Source: Desulfurellaceae bacterium bin18 (GTDB lineage Bacteria; Desulfobacterota; Binatia; Bin18). Taken from it: a stretch of DNA of 57,543 nt. Shown here in pieces: positions 8,236 to 17,010 of the stretch. The notes below the pieces were generated by a model. The model did not search any database, was not told the origin of the DNA, and worked only from the letters and a program-made list of their open reading frames with translations. How positions within the stretch are numbered: the first letter of the stretch is position 1; each line of letters opens with the position of its first letter. A program made the position numbers and the translations under genes. The stretch covers positions 1 to 57,543 of the forward strand of contig MPMI01000037.1 in the NCBI GenBank assembly GCA_002238415.1. The letters are read 5' to 3'.

Positions 8236-8475
8236 CTACTTAAAGGCGTGAAAGGTCAGGATGGTGAACGTTTCCCGCACGTGCGGGATCTTCTGGATCT
8301 GCTCAGTCACCAAATGTGACAGGTCCTCAAAGTCATCGACGTAGAGCTTGACCAGCAGATCATAGGCTCCCGAGATGGAATACGCCTCAGAGAAGCTTTC
8401 CAAATCGGTCACCCGATCCGCGACCTCGGCCAGGGTGCCCGGTTCCACTTTCATCATTAAGAAGACAGCGCGCAT
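8236..8475 (-). CDS. Stand-alone Lrp/AsnC ligand-binding (RAM) domain protein
   Basis: This 79-residue protein consists only of the alpha/beta ligand-binding and oligomerisation domain found at the C-terminus of Lrp/AsnC regulators. The segments AVFLMMKVEPG, SISGAYDLLVKLYVDD and VRETFTILTFHAFK follow the family fold. There is no helix-turn-helix. Such proteins are thought to sense amino acids or modulate full-length Lrp regulators. It converges on the CoA-transferase gene with only 9 bases between the stops. Confidence 0.85.
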   Translation of the reverse strand: MRAVFLMMKVEPGTLAEVADRVTDLESFSEAYSISGAYDLLVKLYVDDFEDLSHLVTEQIQKIPHVRETFTILTFHAFK

Positions 8476-8569
8476 AGCCTTTCTCCCGATAGTGGTCAGA
8501 GGTCATGAGAATTATACCAGGCGAGGCCGCTGAACTGCACCCCGCCTGGATTCCTTCACACGCTTTGGC

Positions 8570-9001
8570 TTACTGCATGTCGCCCATCAGGTCGAAATGC
8601 ACTGTGCGGTGTGCGAAAAGCCAGCGATCGCCTTGTTTGACAAGCCGGTCCTCATAACGACCGGCAATACCATTGACTAACGCACTCTCGCCTTTGGAGC
8701 GGACCACGACGATATAGCTCTTTGCGGTCGCCTGCTCTCCATCGACTTTGATGATTTCGTTCATCACACAATGCTTGAGCATGGGCGCGCCGTCTTTCAT
8801 CGCCATCCGACCGGGAACTGTATCAACAAAAGCCCGCAGTGCCTCTTTTCCCGTATGCACACCGGCGACATCTCCACCGTCAAAGACGCCATCCTCAGTG
8901 AACAAATCGACCCACTGGTTAAACTCACCACCATCAAAATGATAGCAATAGTTTGCGATCGTCTCGTGAATCGCGTCCTTTTCTTCGAGTATAGATGCCA
9001 T
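8570..9001 (-). CDS. NTF2-like (SnoaL-type) protein
   Basis: A 143-residue protein of the cone-shaped NTF2-like fold. It has N-terminal helices (EEKDAIHETIANYCYHFDGG), the W-D-LFTEDGVFDGG strand and a C-terminal sheet ending in RWLFAHRTVHFDLMG. This is the layout of SnoaL_4-type proteins, which include polyketide cyclases, dehydratases and ring-hydroxylating dioxygenase small subunits. The start at 9001 follows AGGAGG. The role cannot be told from sequence. The lipoprotein gene upstream is on the same strand. Confidence 0.8.
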   Translation of the reverse strand: MASILEEKDAIHETIANYCYHFDGGEFNQWVDLFTEDGVFDGGDVAGVHTGKEALRAFVDTVPGRMAMKDGAPMLKHCVMNEIIKVDGEQATAKSYIVVVRSKGESALVNGIAGRYEDRLVKQGDRWLFAHRTVHFDLMGDMQ

Positions 9002-9038
9002 AGCACACCTCCTTTGTTGTTTTGTTCGTGTGTCTCGT

Positions 9039-9413
9039 TTACTCTCCACAACGGTAGCGAATCCAGTAGTAATTCCTGACTATTTTGGCGTTCTGCTGGA
9101 CGTCGTCTTGCTGCTGACCCTGAGTTTCCTCGGCTTTTTCTCCCTCATTGACCACCTGATAATTGGGGCAGTCGCTCTCGATGCTGGCCAACAATGTTGC
9201 TCTTACTTCTTGCTTGGGACGGCTCCCGAGCGGCTTCATTCCATCCCAATCCAGTTCAAAGCGGGCAAATTCCATGCGCTTGGCCCGAATTGGTGGGTCG
9301 GTCGCAGGCTTGGCACTCAGAAACGGCACCGAGAGCGTGGGGGTCTTCGTCGAACCGCACGCCATGATGAAAAGAAGGCCCGTAGTGAGGGTGAACCCTA
9401 CCAGTTTTTGCAT
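9039..9413 (-). CDS. Predicted lipoprotein, 124 aa
   Basis: The N-terminus MQKLVGFTLTTGLLFIMAC is a lipoprotein signal with lipobox IMAC, so Cys19 would be lipidated and the protein anchored in the cell envelope. The mature part is polar, with a Gln-rich stretch (ETQGQQQDDVQQ) and two further cysteines. The start at 9413 is chosen because it places the signal sequence at the N-terminus and follows GAGAGGG. No family recognised. It lies 37 bases upstream of the NTF2-like gene. Confidence 0.7.
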   Translation of the reverse strand: MQKLVGFTLTTGLLFIMACGSTKTPTLSVPFLSAKPATDPPIRAKRMEFARFELDWDGMKPLGSRPKQEVRATLLASIESDCPNYQVVNEGEKAEETQGQQQDDVQQNAKIVRNYYWIRYRCGE

Positions 9414-9592
9414 ACGCTTTCCCTCTCTCGTCGTCCCGTATACCCTGCCTCGCAAATCACCACCACCAGGACAGAGAACGTATCATGCGCCGCTACCGTT
9501 CTGCCAGCGTCTTCCGGGGCGGGTATACGTCCTTACGGCCAGGTGCCTTCTCCTCTCCTCTTTTTTTGTTATAGTGAGAGGGGCGACAGCAT

Positions 9593-10012
9593 ATGGAAAC
9601 AGCGCTCGAAAATCTCCTGAATCGACTGTTGGAAGCGGAACGTGCGGGGCATACGCTCCTTGATACGTTAAGCCAGACAACCGCCGAGTCGGGCCTCAAA
9701 TCCTTATTTACCAGCTTCACCGAAGTTGAGGTCAGCGACGTGTCTATCCTGGAGGGACTCATCCGGCTGCACGGTGGAACGCCGTCTACGGCAATCGGAG
9801 ATTTCGCGCAAAAAGTCCTCCGGATTGAGGGTCTCCAGGGTCAGATTGACCTCCTGTCACGAGGCCAGGCGTGGGTCGCTCGCACGGTTGAACAAGCGCT
9901 CGATTTACAACCTCCTCCAGATATCGCAGCCTTTCTCAAGGAGATGGCCAATCGTCATCGACACAATGTGGAGTGGGCTCGCGCGGAAGCCATACGGACT
10001 CTTGAGCAATAA
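9593..10012 (+). CDS. Ferritin-like four-helix protein (DUF6306-like)
   Basis: A 139-residue, mostly helical protein. The pattern LNRLLEAERAGHTLLDTL, later VSDVSILEGLIRLHGG and a final helix with NRHRHNVEWARAE resembles the ferritin-like DUF6306 family. E and H residues are spaced as possible di-metal ligands, though not every ligand is certain. The stop overlaps the likely TTG start of the PAP2 gene (TTGAGCAATAA). The two are therefore probably translated together. Function unknown. Confidence 0.7.
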   Translation: METALENLLNRLLEAERAGHTLLDTLSQTTAESGLKSLFTSFTEVEVSDVSILEGLIRLHGGTPSTAIGDFAQKVLRIEGLQGQIDLLSRGQAWVARTVEQALDLQPPPDIAAFLKEMANRHRHNVEWARAEAIRTLEQ

Positions 10013-11117
10013 AACGAATCAGCGACTGCCCCTTTTGCTGGGCGGCTTGATTCTTGTCCAATTCCTGAGCATGGAGGCGACCATTCCCCTGGATGCGGCC
10101 GTCTACCAATGGCTACAGTCGGCTCGGTCGTGTCATCTCGTCCAGCTTGGCATGCAGTGTAAAGACTCTTCCCTCTGGTATCTGATTTTATTCGGCGGCC
10201 TGGGCATCTGCGTGCTTGGGCTGCAACGGCGTTGGACGGATATCGCCCACGCCTTACTCATTGTTTTGAGTGGGGCCTTTCTCTCGGAATTGTTGAAAAC
10301 CGGGCTGGACCGCGCCCGGCCCAGTGCGCTGCCAGCGTGGCTCGTCGGTAATAGTTTCCCCAGCGGGCATGTGATCAGCGCGGTCCTCATCACTGGTACC
10401 TTGATTTTTTTCCTGGCTCGCAAAGATGTTCCCGTCTGGCTCAGGGTATGGGGTAGTGGGATCGCGCTCTGTCTGTCCGGCGTGATCATCTGGCAGCGGC
10501 TCTATCTCGGACATCACTGGGTGACCGATATCATTGGCAGCCTCCTCATTGCCGGCGCGTTGTTGAGTGTGGCGTTGCGCCCGCCTGCCTTCTTGCAGTC
10601 CGCCCGCAATGTGGTCTTCCTGGGTCTTGTCTCCCTGCTTTTCTATCAAATGTTCTATTTTTTTCCGCAGACACGGGTGCTTCTGCCGTCTGTCCGGTCT
10701 CTTCAGACCGACCCACTTGCCGTATTCTCTTTTGGGAAAAACGCGCCACAGGAAGACTTCGGCGGAGATTGGGGCCGGCATACCCAAGAGCCGATTGGTC
10801 TAATCTCCTGGGCTCGGCAGGGCGACGCCCGTATTACCCTGACCGTTCCGCAAGGAGAGGGGGCTGCCCTCCACGTCGTCGCCCGGCCATTTGTGAAATC
10901 AAAAGCATATACCTGCTTCCCGCTCGATATCATCGTGAACGGGCAGCTCGTCCAACGCCTGCTCCTGTATAGAGGCTGGCGTGAGTACACCATTCCTCTT
11001 CCGAACGGTTGGATTCGTCCCGGAGACAATACCATTCTGTTCCGGACCGGGGAGGACTTCCCTATGGATGAGGCTGACCGGCGGACCGTGGCTTTCCACT
11101 CGGTACAGCTCTTATAG
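10002..11117 (+). CDS. PAP2 phosphatase with C-terminal beta-domain
   Basis: An inner-membrane phosphatase of the PAP2/undecaprenyl-PP phosphatase superfamily, acting on lipid or other phosphate esters. The signature is complete: KTGLDRARP (K-x6-RP), NSFPSGHV (PSGH) and RLYLGHHWVTDII (R-x5-H-x3-D). About six hydrophobic helices occupy residues 8-215. The last 130 residues form a soluble domain (GRHTQEPIGLISW, YRGWREYTIPLP, PGDNTILFRTG) that looks like a jelly-roll sugar-binding fold; this is inference. The start is not certain: TTG 10002 overlaps the previous stop and is the most economical choice. Length 371 aa, longer than a plain PAP2 because of the extra domain. Confidence 0.8.
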   Translation: MSNKTNQRLPLLLGGLILVQFLSMEATIPLDAAVYQWLQSARSCHLVQLGMQCKDSSLWYLILFGGLGICVLGLQRRWTDIAHALLIVLSGAFLSELLKTGLDRARPSALPAWLVGNSFPSGHVISAVLITGTLIFFLARKDVPVWLRVWGSGIALCLSGVIIWQRLYLGHHWVTDIIGSLLIAGALLSVALRPPAFLQSARNVVFLGLVSLLFYQMFYFFPQTRVLLPSVRSLQTDPLAVFSFGKNAPQEDFGGDWGRHTQEPIGLISWARQGDARITLTVPQGEGAALHVVARPFVKSKAYTCFPLDIIVNGQLVQRLLLYRGWREYTIPLPNGWIRPGDNTILFRTGEDFPMDEADRRTVAFHSVQLL

Positions 11118-11127
11118 GGACGATACA

Positions 11128-14100
11128 TTGGCCGCTCAACCAAAACTGAAAGATATCAAGGACTACTACGCCGCTCTCGAAGCCTACGGGAAGCAGGGCG
11201 TAACGCACGAAGGAGCACTGCGGTCCGCGTTTCAGAATCTACTGGCCGAAACCGGTCGGCGGACCGGCTGGACGCTGATCCCGGAATTGGCGAGCGGTTC
11301 CATTCGGCCCGATGGAACGTTTCGTGATGAGTACTTCCTGAATCGTGGTTACTGGGAGGCCAAGGACACTAACGACAACCTTGAGGCCGAAATCCAGAAG
11401 AAAATAGTAAAAGGCTATCCGCTCACCAACATCATCTTTGAAGACACCCAACGCGCCTACCTGTACCAGAACGGGCAGGTTGCCATGCAGGCCGACCTGA
11501 CCGAGCGTGCCCAGCTCACCAACCTGCTCATTGCCTTTTTCTCCTATACCGAACCTGCCCACGAGGACTTCAGCAGTGCGGTGGACGATTTCAAGCAGCG
11601 TGTGCCCGACCTGGCGCGTGGCTTGGTGCAGATCATTCAGGACGCCCACGCCACCAACACCGCGTTTCAGAAAGCATTTAAGAGCTTCTTTACCTTGTGC
11701 CGGGAGTCGCTGAACCCCAACCTGAGTGAAGTCGCGGTTGACGAAATGCTGGTGCAGCACCTTTTGACCGAGCGGCTGATTCGGACGATCTTCGACAGTC
11801 AAGATTTCATTCGCCGCAATGTGATTGCGCGTGAGGTGGAAACGGTTATTGACGCGCTGGTCAGCAAAGCCTTTAACCGGCACGAATTTCTCAAATCCCT
11901 CGACACCTTTTATCTGGCTATCGAGTCAGCCGCCAAAACCATCGAGAACTTCAGCGAGAAACAACACTTCCTGAACGCCGTCTACGAGCGCTTCTTTCAG
12001 GGCTACTCGGTCAAGGCCGCAGACACGCTTGGCATCGTCTACACGCCGCAAGAGATTGTGGACTTCATGTGTGCGAGCGTGGAGCAGGTGTTGCAAGACG
12101 AGTTTGGCAAAACTCTCAGCGACACAAGCGTGAACATTCTTGATCCGTGCACGGGAACCGGAAACTTCATTGTGAACCTGCTGCGTCGCATCCCCAGGCG
12201 TGACCTGAAACGCATATACGCCGAGCAGTTGTTCGCCAACGAAGTCATGCTGCTGCCGTACTATATTGCCGCGCTCAACATCGAACACGCCTATTACGAA
12301 CGCACCGGTGCGTATGAACGGTTCGACGGCCTATGCTTCGTGGACACGCTCGAACTGGCAGAGGGCAGCGAGCAACAATTTGCGTTTATGACCGAAGAGA
12401 ACACCGCGCGGGTGGAACGTCAAAAGACCGCCCCCATTACGGTTATCATCGGCAACCCGCCCTATAACGTTGGGCAAATTAACGAGAACGACAATAACAA
12501 GAACCGGAAATATAAGGTTATCGAGAAGCAAATCAAGGATACATACGCGAAAGATTCCACAGCCAGTAACGTAAACAAGCTATCCGATGCCTACGTGAAG
12601 TTTTTTCGCTGGGCTGTTGAGCGCCTGGAAGAGCGAGACGGCATTGTCTGCTTTGTGACCAATAATAGCTTTGTGGACCAAATAGCCTTTGATGGCATGA
12701 GGAAAAATCTTCTTCAGGACTTCACAAAGATTTATCACGCCGACCTGCACGGTAATGTTCGTGAGAATCCCAAGCTGAGCGGCACGACTCATAACGTGTT
12801 CGGCATTCAGGTTGGTGTCGGCATCACCGTTGCCATTCGCAAAGCGCAACACGCCAACCGTTCCTTGCTCTACCATCGTGTTCCTGAAGATTGGCGCAAG
12901 GAAGAAAAGCTGTCCTGGTTAGCAAAGAAGCAAAATGTTGTAGCGGTTGAGTGGCAGGACCTACGGCCGGATGCGAATCATACCTGGCTTCTTCCTCCAC
13001 ACAGTGACGAGTTTCGGGCGATGCTCCCTATCGGGAGCCGAGAGACGAAGGCGAACAAGGGAGCAAACGAAGAGACGATTTTCAAGATTTTCTCCCTCGG
13101 CGTAAGTACCAACCGGGATGCGTGGGTCTATTGCTTTGACGAGGGGCAGCTAGCCGATAAAGCTGGACAGTGCATTGAAGCCTATAACAGCGAAGTTGAT
13201 CGCTGGAAAAGAGCCGGTCCTCCCAAAGCCATAGATAGCTTCGTAGACAGCGATGAAACAAAGATAAAGTGGAGCGAGGGACTCAAGAACACATTGGCGC
13301 GCGATGTTTATGCTGAGTTTAACAAAGCAAAAATTAGGAACGCGCTCTACCGACCGTTTATTAAACGGTTTGTATTCTTCGACTCTGTAATGAATGAGCG
13401 CAGATACGTATTGCCCCGGATTTTTCCGACGCCAGCAACAGAGAGGGAGAACGTTGTCATTTGTCTTACAGGAATAGGCCCCGAGAAGCCCTTCATGGTC
13501 TTGGTTAGCAATCAACTCTTAGATTTGCACCTTGTAGGAGCTGGGGCCGGGACACAAGCCTTTCCCTTTTACATGTATAGCCAAGAAGGAAGTAGCAAAC
13601 GTGAAAATATCTCCGACTGGTCGCTCAAACAGTTCCAAAACCATTACCGGAATCCGAGCATCACGAAGTGGGATATTTTCTATTACGTGTATGGGCTCCT
13701 TCACCATCCCGGCTACCGGGAGAAGTTCGGCGACAATCTGAAACGTGAGCTGCCGCGTATTCCGTTCGCCCCGGACTTTCAGGCGTTTACGTCCGCCGGT
13801 AAGCAGCTTGCCCGGCTGCATCTCGAATACGAAACCCTTGAGCCGTATGAGCTGCAATGGATCGAATCGGACGACGTGCCACTCTCGTACCGTGTAGACC
13901 GCATGAAGCTGAGCAAGGACAAAACCGCCCTCATCGTCAACGACTCGCTCACCCTGGCCGGGATTCCCCCGGACGTATTCGCCTACCGTCTCGGCAACCG
14001 TAGCGCCCTGGAGTGGATCATCGACCAATACCGCATCAAGACCGACAAACGCAGCGGCATCCGCTCCGACCCCAACCGCCCCGACGACGAAGAATACATC

Positions 14101-14184
14101 GTCCGCCTCATCGGCCAAGTGGTGCGCGTCAGCCTGGAAACAGTGGAAATCGTGCGAGGGTTGCCGGGGGAAAGTGGGGGGTGA
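11128..14184 (+). CDS. Single-chain restriction-modification enzyme (type ISP / IIG-like)
   Basis: Methylates adenine in a target sequence and cuts unmodified DNA, all in one chain. N-terminal nuclease: D62 and E77-A-K79 fit the PD-(D/E)XK core. Middle: N6-adenine methyltransferase with motif I DPCTGTGNF (D339) and motif IV NPPY (N443). C-terminal about 450 residues resemble the type ISP target-recognition region (LYRPFIKRFVFFD, then DIFYYVYGLLHHPGYR). No helicase domain or DEAD box is visible, so it is closer to type IIG-like forms of the family. The start is a TTG at 11128, 10 bases after the PAP2 stop; no good ATG is near. Length 1018 aa. It heads a group of co-directional genes of defence type. 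Confidence 0.87.
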   Translation: MAAQPKLKDIKDYYAALEAYGKQGVTHEGALRSAFQNLLAETGRRTGWTLIPELASGSIRPDGTFRDEYFLNRGYWEAKDTNDNLEAEIQKKIVKGYPLTNIIFEDTQRAYLYQNGQVAMQADLTERAQLTNLLIAFFSYTEPAHEDFSSAVDDFKQRVPDLARGLVQIIQDAHATNTAFQKAFKSFFTLCRESLNPNLSEVAVDEMLVQHLLTERLIRTIFDSQDFIRRNVIAREVETVIDALVSKAFNRHEFLKSLDTFYLAIESAAKTIENFSEKQHFLNAVYERFFQGYSVKAADTLGIVYTPQEIVDFMCASVEQVLQDEFGKTLSDTSVNILDPCTGTGNFIVNLLRRIPRRDLKRIYAEQLFANEVMLLPYYIAALNIEHAYYERTGAYERFDGLCFVDTLELAEGSEQQFAFMTEENTARVERQKTAPITVIIGNPPYNVGQINENDNNKNRKYKVIEKQIKDTYAKDSTASNVNKLSDAYVKFFRWAVERLEERDGIVCFVTNNSFVDQIAFDGMRKNLLQDFTKIYHADLHGNVRENPKLSGTTHNVFGIQVGVGITVAIRKAQHANRSLLYHRVPEDWRKEEKLSWLAKKQNVVAVEWQDLRPDANHTWLLPPHSDEFRAMLPIGSRETKANKGANEETIFKIFSLGVSTNRDAWVYCFDEGQLADKAGQCIEAYNSEVDRWKRAGPPKAIDSFVDSDETKIKWSEGLKNTLARDVYAEFNKAKIRNALYRPFIKRFVFFDSVMNERRYVLPRIFPTPATERENVVICLTGIGPEKPFMVLVSNQLLDLHLVGAGAGTQAFPFYMYSQEGSSKRENISDWSLKQFQNHYRNPSITKWDIFYYVYGLLHHPGYREKFGDNLKRELPRIPFAPDFQAFTSAGKQLARLHLEYETLEPYELQWIESDDVPLSYRVDRMKLSKDKTALIVNDSLTLAGIPPDVFAYRLGNRSALEWIIDQYRIKTDKRSGIRSDPNRPDDEEYIVRLIGQVVRVSLETVEIVRGLPGESGG

Positions 14185-14221
14185 GGGCCGGCACTCTATT
14201 TCCCGGTTAAGGAACGGCGCT

Positions 14222-16108
14222 GTGATAGATTTATCTTACCTTGTAGAGAATGATTCTTTCATTGCTTGTCCCTTACTGCCGACTGACAATTTTATTCGAT
14301 ACTGCAAGGACCGCGGCCTTGAAGTATCGCAGCAGAATCTGGAGGACCTTGAGCGTATGGGAATTCTGTTTCCTGTCGCTCGGGTCACTTGTCCGACACT
14401 GACCATCAAAATTGAACGTATTGAGGGTGGGAACAGCTATAAAAAATTAGGCGTACTCCGGGATGGAGAACAATGGACCGGCGAGACAAAAGAGGAGTTT
14501 GCGATTTTCTATTTTGAAAAAGACTATGCAAAGAGTTTTTTAGAGCACGGTTTGTTATGGCAGCCGTCTTCTCGACCCTTCACTCCGTGGCGCATCCGTC
14601 GAGATAATGCCGGCAGGGAAGAGACTATCAGCTACTATTCTATTTTTCAGTGCTATCCCCTACACGAGATATTGAAACAAGTCCGGCAGAAAATCAATTT
14701 TGGACTGATTGTTCTGCCGGATACCGCAAAGCTTAGTCGTTGCCAGAAACTTCTTCATTTCTTTGCTGAGAAAAAATGGGGAAGACTTTCAGCATTTGCC
14801 AAAAGGCACCTGGCGGCGTCCTTTTTCCGACTTGAGAGGCGTATGGACCTTTGCGCGATGAATTTATCCTTTCTTCGCCAATACCGTTCCAGAGACGAAT
14901 CACACACGCTCCTGTATCAAGTTCTTGCCAATCGGTACTTCCCTTATACGCAGTCAGACCAGAGAACTATTAGCGTACCTGGATGGGATACTCATATACC
15001 CATGGGCTGGGACTGGGATGATTACCGCCGCACCTGGAATGCTAGACAAGTCTTATCCGAGGTCGGTCTAACCCCCGAAGACTGCAAAAAGTTGTACGAA
15101 AGACTACTTCTCCAAGCGGAATGGATTGACCCGTTAGAAAGGTGGTACGAACTCGTGGAGTTTGTTTCCTACGAACAGAAAAAGAAACTCAAGGGAGATG
15201 CGCTGTTGGCGCAGTCCTTTTATGCCATGGCCCAGATGCTCAGACTCTTTTACCGAGCCATCACAGACGAGAGATTACCAAAACCAAATGAGGGGGGTGG
15301 GTTCGATCTCAATAGGTTTTATGGCTTCAATGTAATTGACGACGAGTTGCGGCACCTGGAACATCTCACCAACCGTTACCACCTGAATCCACGTCCACGG
15401 TTAATTTTGGTAGTCGAAGGCAAGGGTGAGGAAAGGCAAATACCGCGCCTCGCTCGGAAATTATTGGGACATCCCTTTCCCCTCGTCGGAGTTCAGGTTT
15501 ACAACCTGAATGGGGTCGGTAACTTCGCTGGACGCAAAAGGCAAGATAGATACGGAGCCTTGGAGAAATTCATCGACGATTACCACAGCAGGCAGACAAT
15601 CGTATTTGTTTTGCTCGATAATGAAGGTCGAGTGCCACAAGTACGGGACAGATTGCTCAAGGCGCAGTCCCTCTCGTATCCAGATCGCAAGATAACTAAG
15701 GCCGAATATATTCACGTGTGGGAGAAAAATATTGAATTTGACAATTTTGGACATGACGAAATTGCTCGTGCGATGACGAAGCTGGGTCAAGAAAGGCATA
15801 TTTTCACTGAAGCTGAGATCGCTTGTTGTGAGCAGAATCATCTCGAAGGAAAAGCTGATCCCTTGGCGACTCTTTTTGAGAAACAAGTTGGTACGGGGTT
15901 TTCCAAGTCCGGCTTGTTGAAGATACTTGTCGATGAGATTATTGCTCACCCGGAAGAAGAATTTGAAGCTGATAAGCCAAAGCGACCGCTGACCAAGCTC
16001 ATTTGGCAAGTTCTTGAATTAGCTGCTCTCAATCATCAACCCGTTACTTCTGAAATTGGGGAACACAATCAGCGGTCGGGACACTTTGGAGACATAATAG
16101 AAAGATGA
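14222..16108 (+). CDS. Large TOPRIM-like protein of unrecognised family, probable defence gene
   Basis: A 628-residue soluble protein. The C-terminal part has a TOPRIM-like signature: VVEGKGEE with E399, and a strand ending LLDNEG with D466 and E468. This resembles the nuclease half of OLD-type defence proteins. The N-terminal 390 residues match nothing I know; they are rich in aromatic and charged residues and contain no P-loop, so this is not an OLD ATPase. GTG 14222 is chosen because AAGGAA precedes it; GTG 14174, overlapping the previous gene, is possible. The sequence is visibly more AT-rich than its neighbours, suggesting transfer. Its stop overlaps the next ATG (ATGA), so the two genes are coupled. 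Confidence 0.75.
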   Translation: MIDLSYLVENDSFIACPLLPTDNFIRYCKDRGLEVSQQNLEDLERMGILFPVARVTCPTLTIKIERIEGGNSYKKLGVLRDGEQWTGETKEEFAIFYFEKDYAKSFLEHGLLWQPSSRPFTPWRIRRDNAGREETISYYSIFQCYPLHEILKQVRQKINFGLIVLPDTAKLSRCQKLLHFFAEKKWGRLSAFAKRHLAASFFRLERRMDLCAMNLSFLRQYRSRDESHTLLYQVLANRYFPYTQSDQRTISVPGWDTHIPMGWDWDDYRRTWNARQVLSEVGLTPEDCKKLYERLLLQAEWIDPLERWYELVEFVSYEQKKKLKGDALLAQSFYAMAQMLRLFYRAITDERLPKPNEGGGFDLNRFYGFNVIDDELRHLEHLTNRYHLNPRPRLILVVEGKGEERQIPRLARKLLGHPFPLVGVQVYNLNGVGNFAGRKRQDRYGALEKFIDDYHSRQTIVFVLLDNEGRVPQVRDRLLKAQSLSYPDRKITKAEYIHVWEKNIEFDNFGHDEIARAMTKLGQERHIFTEAEIACCEQNHLEGKADPLATLFEKQVGTGFSKSGLLKILVDEIIAHPEEEFEADKPKRPLTKLIWQVLELAALNHQPVTSEIGEHNQRSGHFGDIIER

Positions 16109-16428
16109 TTGTCAAGCTCCGCAGACGAAACGCCCGCTATCCCGATCTCTCCCCCCACCAGCAGTATATGGTGATCGGGATTGAGGCCGACGCGTTTCGT
16201 ATCCTCAATGATGAGGGGCGTCCGTATCTGTATCCTGCTCGGCTCTTTGAGGTCGTCAATCCAAGAGAGCCAGTCGATTGGGCCACCGAAATTGGAGAAG
16301 ATGGCGAGCGCTACGCCTATCCTCCACCACTCAATAGCAGTGGCTTTTTCGAGGACTTCTTTGAGGCTGACAAAGAAGCAGTCGCAACCTTCTGGCGCGT
16401 GCTGAACCAGCGTCTTGCCGCAGCATGA
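16105..16428 (+). CDS. Small conserved protein coupled to the TOPRIM gene
   Basis: A 107-residue soluble protein with an N-terminal beta-rich part (MVIGIEADAFRILND, RPYLYPARLFEVV) and a C-terminal acidic helical part (SSGFFEDFFEADKEAVATFWRVLN). It looks like a small SH3-like barrel plus helix. I have seen similar hypothetical proteins but know no function. The ATGA overlap with the upstream gene implies a tight functional link, perhaps an accessory or regulator of the TOPRIM protein. Composition returns to the GC-rich norm, so it may have an origin separate from its partner. Confidence 0.75.
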   Translation: MIVKLRRRNARYPDLSPHQQYMVIGIEADAFRILNDEGRPYLYPARLFEVVNPREPVDWATEIGEDGERYAYPPPLNSSGFFEDFFEADKEAVATFWRVLNQRLAAA

Positions 16429-16496
16429 TAAACAAGCCGTAAGTGGCTAATCTCTCTTGACAGAATGGGTTAGTCGCCCTACGGGCACGAAGAGTA

Positions 16497-16664
16497 ATGG
16501 GGGAGACAAACCAAGAAGCCCCGCCGAAAAAGCGCTATCCGGGTACGATCCATCCCTAGATGCCTTTTGCGGGAATCTGGAAGGATCACCTCGATATTGA
16601 CGCTTGGGAGGACACCATAGCAGAACACCGCGCCCAACTGGACAAGGCAGACTCAGAGGAATGA
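16497..16664 (+). pseudogene. Decayed VapB-like antitoxin (in-frame stop)
   Basis: The frame opening at ATG 16497 reads MGETNQEAPPKKRYPGTIHP, then TAG (16557-16559). It continues in the same frame as MPFAGIWKDHLDIDAWEDTI up to TGA at 16662-16664. The second half resembles the toxin-binding tail of VapB-type antitoxins (FAGIWKDH). It overlaps the vapC-like start by ATGA, the normal arrangement. The stop and the missing N-terminal DNA-binding part mark it as a relic. Confidence 0.6.
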
Positions 16665-16720
16665 GCCTTTGGGTCCTTGATACTGATGCGCTGAGCTTAT
16701 GGCTGCTGTCCCCTACCTGA
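16661..16720 (+). pseudogene. Decayed VapC-like toxin (first 19 residues only)
   Basis: ATG 16661 opens MSLWVLDTDALSLW, the typical first strand of a PIN-domain VapC toxin with the first catalytic aspartate, then stops at TGA 16718-16720. No continuation with the later PIN acidic residues is visible in any frame downstream, so most of the gene is lost. I considered selenocysteine for this TGA and rejected it because nothing homologous follows. Confidence 0.6.
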
Positions 16721-17010
16721 CCGCTCCGCAACCTGCGGCGATCTATCAAGAAGCCGAAAGAGGTTGCGCGGAGCTCGGAAAAATACCCGCCAGTTTATTG
16801 TCTGTCGCGTGCGTCCAGAGCGACTACCAGACCGGCCTCTGTCTGGTCGAAGAATATCCGTATACCTGCAAATAGCGCCGCCTGTCCCCCTCGGTGCTGG
16901 TACAGTTTGAGCTGTAGGATACTATTGCCATTGGGGTAAAATACCCCTAAATATACCAGTACCTGTCCCCCCCGCCAGTTGATAACAAACACAAAGGGAG
17001 GGAGCATATT
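16721..17010. other. Gene-poor gap after the vapBC relic
   Basis: Two weak, mutually exclusive small frames exist. One is plus strand 16699-16875 (58 aa, MAAVPYLTAPQPAAIYQEA). The other is minus strand 16795-17007 (70 aa), whose end (GIRIFFDQTEAGLVVALDAR) faintly recalls the last strands of a RelE toxin. Neither has a convincing ribosome-binding site. The stretch is probably debris of a toxin-antitoxin region plus the promoter of the gene at 17011. Confidence 0.3.

Noticed and set aside
11128..14184. BREX/PglX-type methyltransferase
   Set aside because: An N-terminal PD-(D/E)XK nuclease motif is present, and no other BREX genes (pglZ, brxC, brxL) are nearby.
16661..16720. The TGA in the vapC-like frame as selenocysteine
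   Set aside because: The frame after the TGA shows no PIN-domain residues and no bSECIS-like hairpin, so it is a true stop in a decayed gene.
16795..17007. A 70-aa minus-strand frame with a RelE-like ending
   Set aside because: Resemblance is faint, there is no ribosome-binding site and the stretch overlaps another weak frame; kept only as a note.
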